Positions 36,220-44,084 of a stretch of DNA of 64,000 nucleotides are shown piece by piece. Within the stretch, counting starts at the first letter, position 1. Each line of letters opens with the position of its first letter. The position numbers were made by a program, and so were the translations under genes. Under the pieces are notes generated by a model. That model was given only the letters and a program-made list of their open reading frames with translations, searched no databases and had not been told where the DNA came from. Origin of the DNA: Sphingopyxis alaskensis RB2256 (GTDB lineage: Bacteria; Pseudomonadota; Alphaproteobacteria; Sphingomonadales; Sphingomonadaceae); NCBI RefSeq assembly GCF_000013985.1, contig NC_008048.1, positions 248,001 through 312,000 of the forward strand, written 5' to 3'.

Positions 36220-37014
36220 CTATGCCGCGAGCTGCGGCGTGAAGAGCAGGCTCTGGCTGATCGCCGCGCGCACCGTATTTTCGCGGAATGGCTTGGAGAT
36301 GAGGAAGGTCGGCTCGACCCGTCCGCCGGTGAGCAGCCGTTCGGGAAAGGCGGTGATGAAGATGGCGGGAACCGGCGCGCGCGCCAATATGTCCTGCACC
36401 GCGTCGATCCCCGATGATCCGTCGGCGAGCTGGATGTCGGCAAGCACCAGCCCGGCATCGGTGTCCTCGAACGCCGCAACCGCATCCTCGTGCGTCGTCG
36501 CGATTCCCGCGATCTCGTGCCCCAGGCTGCGGACGATCTGTTCGAGTTCCATCGCGATCAGCGGCTCGTCCTCGATGATGAGCACCGAGGTGCGCGATTC
36601 GCGGTCGAGGTCGGCGACCGCGTCGGCAAGCAGCGTTTCGACCGTCGCCGTGTCGGTGCCCGTGATCTGTCCCGCTTCCTCGACCGAAAAGCCTTCGAGC
36701 GCGGTGAGCAGCAATATCTGGCGACCGAGCGGCGTCATCTGCCGAAGTCGCTGGTGCGCCGCGCGGACGAGCGGGTTTTCGGCGTCGTCGCTGCCTTCGC
36801 CATCGTCGATATAGGCGCTTTCCCAGATGCGGTGAAAACCGCGATAAAGGTCGATGCGGCTGCCGGCGCCGCTGCGGAACTCGTCGGGTGCCGCGACGAT
36901 CACCTCCAGCAGTGCGTGGACGAAATTGTCGCCATGCTGCTGGCTGCCCGTCAGCGCGCGCGCATAGCGGCGCAGATAGGGAAGATGCCCGCGGATTTCG
37001 TCGCCCAATGCCAT
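36220..37014 (-). CDS. phyR: Response regulator PhyR (sigma mimic plus receiver)
   Basis: 264 residues from MALGDEIRGHLPYLRRYARAL. The N-terminal two-thirds of about 135 residues is a sigma-like domain (region 2-like start, region 4-like PLGRQILLLTALEGFSVEEAGQITG). The C-terminal receiver begins SVLIIEDEPLIAMELE, with phospho-acceptor Asp193 in LVLADIQLADGSSG and Lys in LISKPF. Phosphorylated PhyR sequesters NepR and frees EcfG. The histidine kinase gene is divergent, 183 bases away. Confidence 0.95.
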   Translation of the reverse strand: MALGDEIRGHLPYLRRYARALTGSQQHGDNFVHALLEVIVAAPDEFRSGAGSRIDLYRGFHRIWESAYIDDGEGSDDAENPLVRAAHQRLRQMTPLGRQILLLTALEGFSVEEAGQITGTDTATVETLLADAVADLDRESRTSVLIIEDEPLIAMELEQIVRSLGHEIAGIATTHEDAVAAFEDTDAGLVLADIQLADGSSGIDAVQDILARAPVPAIFITAFPERLLTGGRVEPTFLISKPFRENTVRAAISQSLLFTPQLAA

Positions 37015-37040
37015 CAAATCGCCTCCCTTCGAGACAGGGA

Positions 37041-37065
37041 TACGCCCTCGCCGCCGTTCGGTTCC
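37041..37065 (-). promoter_or_regulatory. Candidate EcfG promoter of phyR
   Basis: On the minus strand GGAAC (37065-37061), 16 bases, CGTA (37044-37041), one base off the CGTT consensus. It lies 27 bases before the phyR ATG, fitting feedback control by EcfG. Confidence 0.55.
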
Positions 37066-37197
37066 CTGGCCGAAGGTGCAACCCGTCGCATAGTGATGCG
37101 TAGAGTCAGCCGGGACGCGCCGTTACGGTGGGCAAGCCGGTGAAATGGCGCTGTTTCGCACGCCGGGCGGCAAGATTGTTTTTTTAGGACCAAGTTC

Positions 37198-38742
37198 ATG
37201 GCAGAGCGGCCCCCTGGGGAAATGAACGATGCGGCGCGGGCCACATCGGCGACGCGCGGGGGACGGGATTTGCCGCTGACCAGGGACGGACGGACGGAGC
37301 GCGAACGGCGACGCGTTGAAACGCTGCGCGAATATCATCTGCTCGATACCGGTGCCGAAGCGGCATTCGATCGCGTGACCAAGCTGGTCGCCGACCTGTT
37401 CGACGCGCCGATCGCGCTCATTTCGCTCGTCGATGACTGCCGCCAATGGTTCAAGTCGGCGCACGGGCTCGACGTTCCGGAAACGCCGCGCGACATCAGC
37501 TTTTGCAAACATGTCGTCGAGGACGAACAGCCGCTCATTGTCGGCGATGCCGCCAGCGACCCGCGTTTTCAGGACAACCCGCTCGTCACGGGCGAGCCGT
37601 ACATCCGCTTTTATGGCGGCGTGCCGCTCTTCGCCTATAATGGCGCGATCCTCGGGACGCTCTGCATCATCGACCGCAAGCCGCGCCCGGCGCTCAGCTT
37701 TCGCGAGGTCGAGCGGCTTCAGGATTTCGCCGCGCTGGTGATGGCGGAGGCCGATCTGCGCCGGATCGTCGGCGAGCGCGACGAGGCGCGGCGAATGCTG
37801 GAGCAGGCGCTCGATTTTTCGGGCATCGCGACCTGGCGCTACGACGCGCGCACCGGCGCGATCCACTGGAGCGGTGCGGTGGCCGAGCTGTGGGGCGCCG
37901 ATTATGCGACCGCGCTGGCGCATATCGACGGCTTTTTCGACCGCCTCCACCCCGACGACCGCGAGGCCGTGCGCGGCGTGCTGGGCGAATCGGTCGCGCA
38001 TGGCGGGCATTATGCGACCGAATATCGCATCCAGCATCCCGAACGCGGCGTCCGCTGGATCGCGGTTCACGCCGACTGGGACGTCAGGACCGACGACGCG
38101 ATCCTGACCGGGGTCAGCATGGACATCACCGAACAGAAAAGCCGCCAGGAAAATGCCAATCTGCTGATGCGCGAGCTGCATCACCGGATGCGCAACCTGT
38201 TCGCGACGGTCGGCGCGATCATCTCGCTCACCCGCCACGCCGCGCGCGACGTCGACGATTATGTCGAACGGATCAGCAGCCGCCTCGACGCGCTGAACCG
38301 CGCCCAGAATGTCCTGCTCGGCGCCAATTTCATGACCGGGTCGATGCACGCCCTCCTGCGCGAGGTGGAGGCGAGCTTTCCGCGCATTCACTGGTCGGGG
38401 CCCGATCTGTTGCTTCCCGAAAATGCGCTGGTGGCGATGGCGCTGCTGTTCAACGAGCTGGCGACCAATGCCGCCAAGCACGGCGCGCTGTCGGGTGAAC
38501 GCGGGCAGGTCGAGGTCCGCTGGACGCAGGACGACGAAGGCGCCGACGATCGCCGCTTTCGCCTGACCTGGGCCGAAAGCGGCGCCGACCGCGAAATCAC
38601 GCCGCCCGAACGAACGAGCTTTGGCACCTTGCTCATGGAGCGCAGCGTCAGGAACAACCTTGGCGGAACGATCGCGCGGCGCTGGGAGCCGGGTGGCCTG
38701 ATCGTCGACATCACGCTCCCCGCACGGTGGCGCGAGGCCTGA
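37198..38742 (+). CDS. HWE-family sensor histidine kinase with GAF and PAS domains
   Basis: 514 residues, no membrane segment. GAF domain about 40-180 (LLDTGAEAAFDRVTKLVADLF, DVPETPRDISFCKHVV), PAS about 200-315 (DFSGIATWRYDARTG to ILTGVSMDITEQKS), then the HWE core: ELHHRMRN with phospho-acceptor His at about 329, N box NELATNAAKHGAL, and the Trp-x-Glu (WAE) of the family at about 460. It is the likely PhyR kinase (PhyK/PakF-like) and is soluble, unlike many PhyK proteins. The exonuclease gene follows after 12 bases. Confidence 0.92.
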   Translation: MAERPPGEMNDAARATSATRGGRDLPLTRDGRTERERRRVETLREYHLLDTGAEAAFDRVTKLVADLFDAPIALISLVDDCRQWFKSAHGLDVPETPRDISFCKHVVEDEQPLIVGDAASDPRFQDNPLVTGEPYIRFYGGVPLFAYNGAILGTLCIIDRKPRPALSFREVERLQDFAALVMAEADLRRIVGERDEARRMLEQALDFSGIATWRYDARTGAIHWSGAVAELWGADYATALAHIDGFFDRLHPDDREAVRGVLGESVAHGGHYATEYRIQHPERGVRWIAVHADWDVRTDDAILTGVSMDITEQKSRQENANLLMRELHHRMRNLFATVGAIISLTRHAARDVDDYVERISSRLDALNRAQNVLLGANFMTGSMHALLREVEASFPRIHWSGPDLLLPENALVAMALLFNELATNAAKHGALSGERGQVEVRWTQDDEGADDRRFRLTWAESGADREITPPERTSFGTLLMERSVRNNLGGTIARRWEPGGLIVDITLPARWREA

Positions 38743-38754
38743 GCGCGGCGGCCG

Positions 38755-39768
38755 ATGGCAAGGGCGACGACGTGGATCGAGCCGCATCCGGGCGGCATCT
38801 ATGTGAAGCCCGCCGACCTGTGGATTGACCCGTCGCGCCCTGTCCCCCGCGCCGCGGTGACGCACGGTCATGCCGATCATGCGCGCAGCGGCCACGGTGC
38901 GGTGTTCGCGACCCCCGAGACGTTGGCGATCATGGCGCTGCGCTATGGCGTCGACGTTGCGGCGAGCCATAACCGGGGGTTCGCCTATGGCGAGGGGTTC
39001 GAGCGCGGCGGCGTGCGTTTTTCCTTCCATCCCGCGGGGCATGTGCTCGGCAGCGCACAGATATTGATGGAATATCGGGGCGAACGGATCGTCGTCACCG
39101 GCGATTACAAGCGCCGCGCCGACCCCACCTGCGCGGCGTTCGAGGTGGTGCCGTGCGACATCTTCATCACCGAGGCGACCTTCGGCCTGCCGGTGTTCCG
39201 CCATCCGCCGACACAGGGCGAGATCGCCAAGCTGATCGACGCGGTGCGCGCCGAACCCGACCGCTGCGTCCTCGTCGGCGCCTATGCGCTCGGCAAGGCA
39301 CAGCGCCTGATCGCCGAACTGCGCGGCGCGGGATGGGATGCGCCCATCTATATCCACGGCGCGCTCGAGAAGATGTGCACGCTTTATGCGGTGCACGGCG
39401 TCGATCTCGGCGAACTTCGGCTCGTCTCGGAAACCGACAGGGCCGACATGGCGGGGCAGATCGTCGTCGCGCCGCCCGCCGCCCTCAACGACCGCTGGTC
39501 GCGGCGCTTGCCCGATCCGTTGACCGCGATGGCGTCGGGCTGGATGCGCGTGCGCCAGCGCGCGCGGCAGCGGATGGTCGAACTGCCGCTCGTCATCTCG
39601 GACCACGCCGACTGGGACGAACTGACGACGACGATTGCTGAGGTGAACCCCAAGGAGACATGGATCACCCACGGCAGCGAGGACGGTTTGCTGCGCTGGT
39701 GCGAATTGCATCAGCGTCAGGCGCGCGCGCTGCACCTCGTCGGTCGCGATCTGGAGGAAGAGGCGTGA
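38755..39768 (+). CDS. Ligase-associated DNA exonuclease (MBL fold)
   Basis: 337 residues. The metallo-beta-lactamase motif THGHADHA (His37, His39, Asp41, His42) is followed by HPAGHVLGSAQI and GDYKRR; the C-terminal part has the beta-CASP-type HGALEKM and SDHADWDEL blocks of the YSH1/CPSF-like nucleases. Members found next to ATP-dependent ligases are annotated as exonucleases that trim ends in repair. Its TGA overlaps the GTG of the ligase gene, so the two are translationally coupled. Confidence 0.88.
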   Translation: MARATTWIEPHPGGIYVKPADLWIDPSRPVPRAAVTHGHADHARSGHGAVFATPETLAIMALRYGVDVAASHNRGFAYGEGFERGGVRFSFHPAGHVLGSAQILMEYRGERIVVTGDYKRRADPTCAAFEVVPCDIFITEATFGLPVFRHPPTQGEIAKLIDAVRAEPDRCVLVGAYALGKAQRLIAELRGAGWDAPIYIHGALEKMCTLYAVHGVDLGELRLVSETDRADMAGQIVVAPPAALNDRWSRRLPDPLTAMASGWMRVRQRARQRMVELPLVISDHADWDELTTTIAEVNPKETWITHGSEDGLLRWCELHQRQARALHLVGRDLEEEA

Positions 39769-41417
39769 AGGCGCTTGCCGCCCTGATCGACCGGCTGATC
39801 TACACGCGCTCGCGCAACAGCAAGCTGGCGCTGATTGCCGATTATCTGAGGTGCACGCCCGACCCCGATCGTGGCTGGGCGATCGCGGCGCTGACCGAGA
39901 GCCTCGACTTTCCGGCGGTGAAGGCGGGGATGGTGCGTGCATTGCTGGCGACGCGGGTCGATGAGCAATTGTTCCGGCTGTCGCGCCATTTTGTGGGCGA
40001 CACGGCCGAGACGGCAGCGCTGCTGTGGCCTGAACCTTTTCAGCCCTCCCCTTCAGGGGAGGGGCTGGGGGTGGGGGCCATCGGCCTTGCACAAGGTGTC
40101 GAGCCCCCACCCCAAACCCCTCCCCTGAAGGGGAGGGGCTTAACTGTCACCCAAGCCGTCGACGCGCTGGCGGCGGCAAGCCGCAGCGATGCGCCCGCTA
40201 TCCTCGCCGATCTGCTCGACCGGCTCGACGCCGATGGGCGTTATGCGCTGCTCAAGCTCGCGCTCGGCGGGATGCGCGTCGGCGTGTCGGCGCGGCTCGC
40301 CAAACAGGCGTTTGCGCAGGCCTTCGACGTGCCTGTCGACGATGTCGAGGAGCTGTGGCACGCGATCCCGCCGCCCTATGCGCCACTCTTTGCATGGGGC
40401 GAGGGGCGCGCTGAGCGCCCCGACCTTGCCGATGTCGCCTTTTTCCGCCCCTTCATGCTCGCGCATCCGCTGGAGGAGGAAAGCGTCGATCTTGCCGACT
40501 ATGCCGCCGAATGGAAATGGGACGGCATCCGCGTCCAGATCGTGCGCGGCGGCGGCGAAACGCGCATCTACAGCCGCGGCGGTGAGGAAATCGGCGCCGC
40601 TTTCCCCGAACTGATCGCGGCGTTCGATCAGGATGCGGTGATCGATGGCGAATTGCTCGTGCGTGGCGAGGTGCAGGGCGGGGAAGCGGCAAGCTTCAAC
40701 GCGTTGCAACAACGCCTCGGCCGCAAGACCGTTTCGAAGAAGATGCTCGCCGACTATCCGGCCTTCGTGCGCGTCTATGACCTGTTGGCGGTTGATGGCG
40801 ACGACCTGCGCCCTCTGCCATGGACCGAACGACGGCGGCGGCTGGAGGCGTTCGTGCCGCGCCTCGCCAGCAGCCATTTCGACCTGTCGCAACTGATCGA
40901 GGCGGCCGATTTCGACGACCTCGCCGAACGCCGCGCGGGCGCGCGCGATGCCGCGATCGAGGGGGTGATGCTCAAGCGCCGCGACGCACCCTATGTCGCG
41001 GGCCGCCGCGCGGGACTCTGGTATAAATGGAAACGCGACCCGCTCACCGCCGATTGCGTGATGATGTATGCGCAGCGCGGTAACGGGCGGCGCGCGAGCT
41101 TCTATTCGGACTATACCTTCGGCTGCTGGTCCGACGCGGGCGAATTGCTGCCGGTGGGCAAGGCCTATTCGGGCTTTACCGACGAAGAGCTGAAATGGCT
41201 CGACAAGTTCGTGCGCGAACACACGCTGAACCGTTTCGGGCCGGTGCGCGAAGTCGAAAAGTCGCTCGTGCTCGAAGTCGCCTTCGATTCGATCCACAGC
41301 AGCAAGCGCCACAAATCAGGGCTCGCCATGCGTTTCCCGCGCATTTCGCGCATCCGCCGCGACAAGCCCGCGGAAGAGGCCGACCGGATCGCGACCTTGC
41401 GGGCGATGGTGACCTGA
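39765..41417 (+). CDS. ATP-dependent DNA ligase with in-frame palindromic insert
   Basis: 550 residues from GTG. N-terminal helical domain, adenylation domain with motif I in EWKWDGIR (nucleophile Lys) and motifs IYSRGGEEI, VIDGELL, EGVMLKRRDAPY, GLWYKWKRD, then an OB domain. It belongs to the bacterial ligase group linked to cisplatin/crosslink response and usually found with the exonuclease and an Lhr-type helicase; the helicase is not in this window. About 32 residues (roughly 94-125, PSPSGEGLGVGAIGLAQ and following) are encoded by a palindromic intergenic repeat inserted in frame between two N-terminal helices. Confidence 0.9.
   Translation: MKALAALIDRLIYTRSRNSKLALIADYLRCTPDPDRGWAIAALTESLDFPAVKAGMVRALLATRVDEQLFRLSRHFVGDTAETAALLWPEPFQPSPSGEGLGVGAIGLAQGVEPPPQTPPLKGRGLTVTQAVDALAAASRSDAPAILADLLDRLDADGRYALLKLALGGMRVGVSARLAKQAFAQAFDVPVDDVEELWHAIPPPYAPLFAWGEGRAERPDLADVAFFRPFMLAHPLEEESVDLADYAAEWKWDGIRVQIVRGGGETRIYSRGGEEIGAAFPELIAAFDQDAVIDGELLVRGEVQGGEAASFNALQQRLGRKTVSKKMLADYPAFVRVYDLLAVDGDDLRPLPWTERRRRLEAFVPRLASSHFDLSQLIEAADFDDLAERRAGARDAAIEGVMLKRRDAPYVAGRRAGLWYKWKRDPLTADCVMMYAQRGNGRRASFYSDYTFGCWSDAGELLPVGKAYSGFTDEELKWLDKFVREHTLNRFGPVREVEKSLVLEVAFDSIHSSKRHKSGLAMRFPRISRIRRDKPAEEADRIATLRAMVT
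40044..40139. repeat. CCCTCTCCC-type palindromic repeat inside the ligase gene (copy 6)
   Basis: Left arm GCCCTCCCCTTCAGGGGAGG then GGCTGGGGGTGGGGGC; the right arm is its complement with few mismatches, ending CTGAAGGGGAGGGGC. The middle is about 23 bases. The 96-base length is 32 codons with no stop in the ligase frame. The same hairpin begins the repeats at 4621 and 51316. Confidence 0.9.
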
Positions 41418-41425
41418 TTGCCCTT

Positions 41426-41521
41426 CGTCATTGCGAGCGGAGCGAAGCAATCCCCAGCCACCGTTGTGGCGCGGCGTCGATGGCTGGAGATTGCTTCGTC
41501 GCTTTGCTCCTCGCAATGACG
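41426..41521. repeat. Intergenic palindromic repeat, CATTGCGAGCG family (copy 2)
   Basis: CGTCATTGCGAGCGGAGCGA at the left, complement CTCCTCGCAATGACG at the right, with GCAATCCCCAGCCA and TGGCTGGAGATTGC as inner arms. It lies between the ligase gene and sodB. Confidence 0.87.
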
Positions 41522-41543
41522 GGACTTGCGGAAATTTCCCCGT

Positions 41544-41563
41544 CACGGGGTTGCAACCCCGTG
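41544..41563. promoter_or_regulatory. Perfect 20-base palindrome before sodB
   Basis: CACGGGGTTGCAACCCCGTG reads the same on both strands and lies 53 bases before the sodB ATG. It may be a regulator site in the sodB promoter or a hairpin in its leader. Confidence 0.45.
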
Positions 41564-41616
41564 TCCCGATACCGAGTTAGAGGCCGCAAACCCCTCAAAA
41601 CAAAATGGAGACTGCC

Positions 41617-42231
41617 ATGACGATCGCCCATCCTCCCCTCCCATACGCCCAGGACGCGCTCGCGCCGCATATCTCGGCCGACACGCTGGCGACGCACCAT
41701 GGCAAGCATCACAAGGCCTATGTCGACAAGGTCAACGCCGCCATCGAAGGCACCGAGCTTGCGGACAAGAGCCTCGAGGAAATCATCCACCATGCCGAAG
41801 GGTCGGGCAACAAGGGCCTGTTCAACAACAGCGCGCAGTCGTGGAACCACGCCTTTTACTGGAACAGCTTGAACCCGACGAAGACCGAACCGGCGGGCGA
41901 CCTGCTCGCCGCGATCGAACGCGATTTCGGTTCGCTGGGCGAACTCAAGAAAAAACTGAAGGACACCGCGGTCAACCATTTCGCGTCGGGCTGGGCGTGG
42001 CTCATCGCCCGTGACGGCACGCTGTCGGTCACCGACACGCACGACGCGGGCACCGAACTGGTCGCGGGCATCAAGCCGCTGCTGGTGATCGACGTGTGGG
42101 AACATGCCTATTACATCGATCGCAAAAATCTGCGCCCCGCCTATGTCGACGCGGTGGTCGACGAACTGCTCAACTGGGATTTCGCTGCGGAAAATTACGC
42201 CCGCGAGGGCAGCTGGACCTATCCGTCGTAA
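41617..42231 (+). CDS. sodB: Superoxide dismutase (Fe type)
   Basis: 204 residues from MTIAHPPLPYAQDALAPHIS with ATGGAG upstream. Metal ligands are in THHGKHHKAYV, the WNHAFYW block and DVWEHAYYID; the GLFNNSAQSWNH and Gln/Gly pattern fit the iron form rather than manganese. It removes superoxide in the cytoplasm. It has its own leader with a perfect palindrome and lies between two CATTGCGAGCG repeats. Confidence 0.95.
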   Translation: MTIAHPPLPYAQDALAPHISADTLATHHGKHHKAYVDKVNAAIEGTELADKSLEEIIHHAEGSGNKGLFNNSAQSWNHAFYWNSLNPTKTEPAGDLLAAIERDFGSLGELKKKLKDTAVNHFASGWAWLIARDGTLSVTDTHDAGTELVAGIKPLLVIDVWEHAYYIDRKNLRPAYVDAVVDELLNWDFAAENYAREGSWTYPS

Positions 42232-42237
42232 CGAGCG

Positions 42238-42332
42238 GCGTCGCGAGCGAAGCGAAGCAATCTCCAGCTCGAAGCCCCGCGAAAGGCACAAAGCAGGAGA
42301 TTGCCACGTCGCTTCGCTCCTCGCGATGACGG
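42238..42332. repeat. Intergenic palindromic repeat, CATTGCGAGCG family (copy 3)
   Basis: A diverged copy: GCGTCGCGAGCGAAGCGAAG at the left and CTTCGCTCCTCGCGATGACG at the right, inner arms GCAATCTCCAGCT and AGCAGGAGATTGC. It separates sodB from sdaA. Confidence 0.8.
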
Positions 42333-42400
42333 CGACGGAAGCCGTCGGCCCCGAACGGCAGCCCTATCCCGATGACCGCGATCCCCCTATAGGCGCTGCC

Positions 42401-43780
42401 ATGACGATCAGCCTGTTCGAACTGTTCAAAATCGGTGTCGGTCCCTCCAGCTCGCATACCGTCGGCCCGATGGTCGCGGCGCGGCGCTTCACCGTCTGGC
42501 TCGACGAGCAGGCGCTGCTCGTCAGGACCGTGCATGTCGAGGCTGATCTCTACGGCTCGCTTGCGCTGACGGGGAAGGGCCACGCCGCCGACACCGCGAT
42601 CGTCGCGGGGCTTGCGGGCGAAATCCCCGCCTCGACCAGCCTCGCCGCGATCAAGGCGCATTGGGAGCGCGCGGCCAGCGAGGGTTTCATCTATCTGCTC
42701 GGTCGTCAGCGCGTTCGCTTCCAGCCGCAACGCGACCTTCATTTCCAGATGAAGCAGCGCCAGCCGTTCCACAGCAATGCCGTCAGCTTCACCGCGCGCG
42801 ACGGCGATGGCGAAATCCTGGCCAAGCGCATGTATTTCTCGATCGGCGGCGGCTTTGTCGTCGACGAGGACGAGGCGGGACGCAACAGCCGCGGCGCCGA
42901 GGATGAGGTGGAACTGCCTTACGCCTTCACCTCGGGCGCCGACCTGCTCGCCATGGGCGCCGTGTCGGGCAAGAGCTTTGCCGAGATGATGCTCGAAAAT
43001 GAACTGGTGCATCGCAGCCTGGACGAGGTGAATGCCGGACTCGACGCCATCGCCGCCGCGATGGACGCCTCGATCGACGCCGGATGTTGCAGCACTGGCA
43101 CCTTGCCCGGCGGGCTCAAGGTCAAGCGCCGCGCGCCGCAGATCGCCGCCGACATCCGCGAACGGCATGAGGCCAATTTGTCGGACCCGATGGCGATGAT
43201 GGACTGGATCAACCTGTGGGCGATGGCGGTGAATGAGGAAAATGCCGCGGGCGGCAAGGTCGTCACTGCGCCCACCAACGGCGCGGCGGGGATCATCCCC
43301 GCGGTGATCCGCTACTATAAACGCAGTTATCGCGGCGACGCCGCGGGCGTACGCACTTTCCTGCTCGCCGCGGGCGCGGTCGGCGCGCTCTATAAACGCA
43401 ACGCCAGCATCTCGGGCGCCGAGGTCGGCTGTCAGGGTGAGGTCGGCGTCGCCTGCTCGATGGCGGCGGCGGGGCTGACGGCGGCCTTGGGCGGCACCAA
43501 CGCGCAGGTCGAAAATGCTGCCGAGATCGGCATGGAACATAACCTCGGCCTCACCTGCGATCCCATCGGCGGCCTCGTCCAGATCCCTTGCATCGAGCGC
43601 AACGCGATGGGCGCGATCAAGGCGATCGACGCCAGCCGCATCGCGATGATCGGCGACGGCACGCATGTCGTCAGCCTCGACACGGTGATCGCGACGATGC
43701 TGCAAACGGGCCGCGACATGCGCGACAAATATAAGGAAACGTCGAAGGGCGGGCTGGCGGTCAGCGTGGTGGAGTGTTGA
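42401..43780 (+). CDS. sdaA: L-serine ammonia-lyase
   Basis: 459 residues from [24 protein letters not shown]; the frame runs open upstream through a repeat, but family members start here. The SSSHT loop, [28 protein letters not shown] and [17 protein letters not shown] match the single-chain iron-sulfur L-serine dehydratase, with Cys residues for a 4Fe-4S cluster. It deaminates L-serine to pyruvate. It is monocistronic here. Confidence 0.94.
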   Translation: MTISLFELFKIGVGPSSSHTVGPMVAARRFTVWLDEQALLVRTVHVEADLYGSLALTGKGHAADTAIVAGLAGEIPASTSLAAIKAHWERAASEGFIYLLGRQRVRFQPQRDLHFQMKQRQPFHSNAVSFTARDGDGEILAKRMYFSIGGGFVVDEDEAGRNSRGAEDEVELPYAFTSGADLLAMGAVSGKSFAEMMLENELVHRSLDEVNAGLDAIAAAMDASIDAGCCSTGTLPGGLKVKRRAPQIAADIRERHEANLSDPMAMMDWINLWAMAVNEENAAGGKVVTAPTNGAAGIIPAVIRYYKRSYRGDAAGVRTFLLAAGAVGALYKRNASISGAEVGCQGEVGVACSMAAAGLTAALGGTNAQVENAAEIGMEHNLGLTCDPIGGLVQIPCIERNAMGAIKAIDASRIAMIGDGTHVVSLDTVIATMLQTGRDMRDKYKETSKGGLAVSVVEC

Positions 43781-44084
43781 ACCCCGCCTTTGCTTCATCG
43801 TCATCCCGGACTTGATCCGGGATCCATGGCGGCGCCGCAGTCATGGACCTCGGATCAGATCGGCGCTTATCCCTTCGGGACAAGGCAAAGCTGCCTCCCG
43901 GCTTTTGCCGGGGGACAGATGTTTGATCGAGAAGCGACGCGACGCGACGCGCCGGGCGCGGCGCGCTGGACGACATCGGTGACGATGGAAAAGCATCGCT
44001 CCCTCCTCGCGCCCCGCCTCGCGACAGGTCGGCTCCGTCTCGCGCTTCAATCCTGATGATACAGCCTGGCGCCGATGGCCTGCT
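43781..44084. other. Gap between sdaA and the GMC gene
   Basis: 304 bases between convergent genes. A GTCATCCCGG repeat sits at 43799-43829. The rest (small hairpins such as CTCCCGGCTTTTGCCGGGGG and a GCGACGCGACGCGACGCG run) shows no gene. Confidence 0.55.
43799..43829. repeat. Half copy of the GTCATCCCGG palindromic repeat (copy 2)
   Basis: CGTCATCCCGGACTTGATCC followed by GGGATCC: the left arm of the family, with the ACTTGAT variant loop, but no matching right arm in the gap. Confidence 0.7.

Noticed and set aside
37123..40110. Very long minus-strand open frame (995 codons)
   Set aside because: It lies antisense to the HWE kinase and exonuclease genes, which have full domain matches. High-GC codon bias creates such shadows; the translation is Arg/Pro/His-rich without domains.
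42104..42400. N-terminal extension of sdaA
   Set aside because: The upstream frame crosses the end of sodB and a palindromic repeat; the family starts at 42401.
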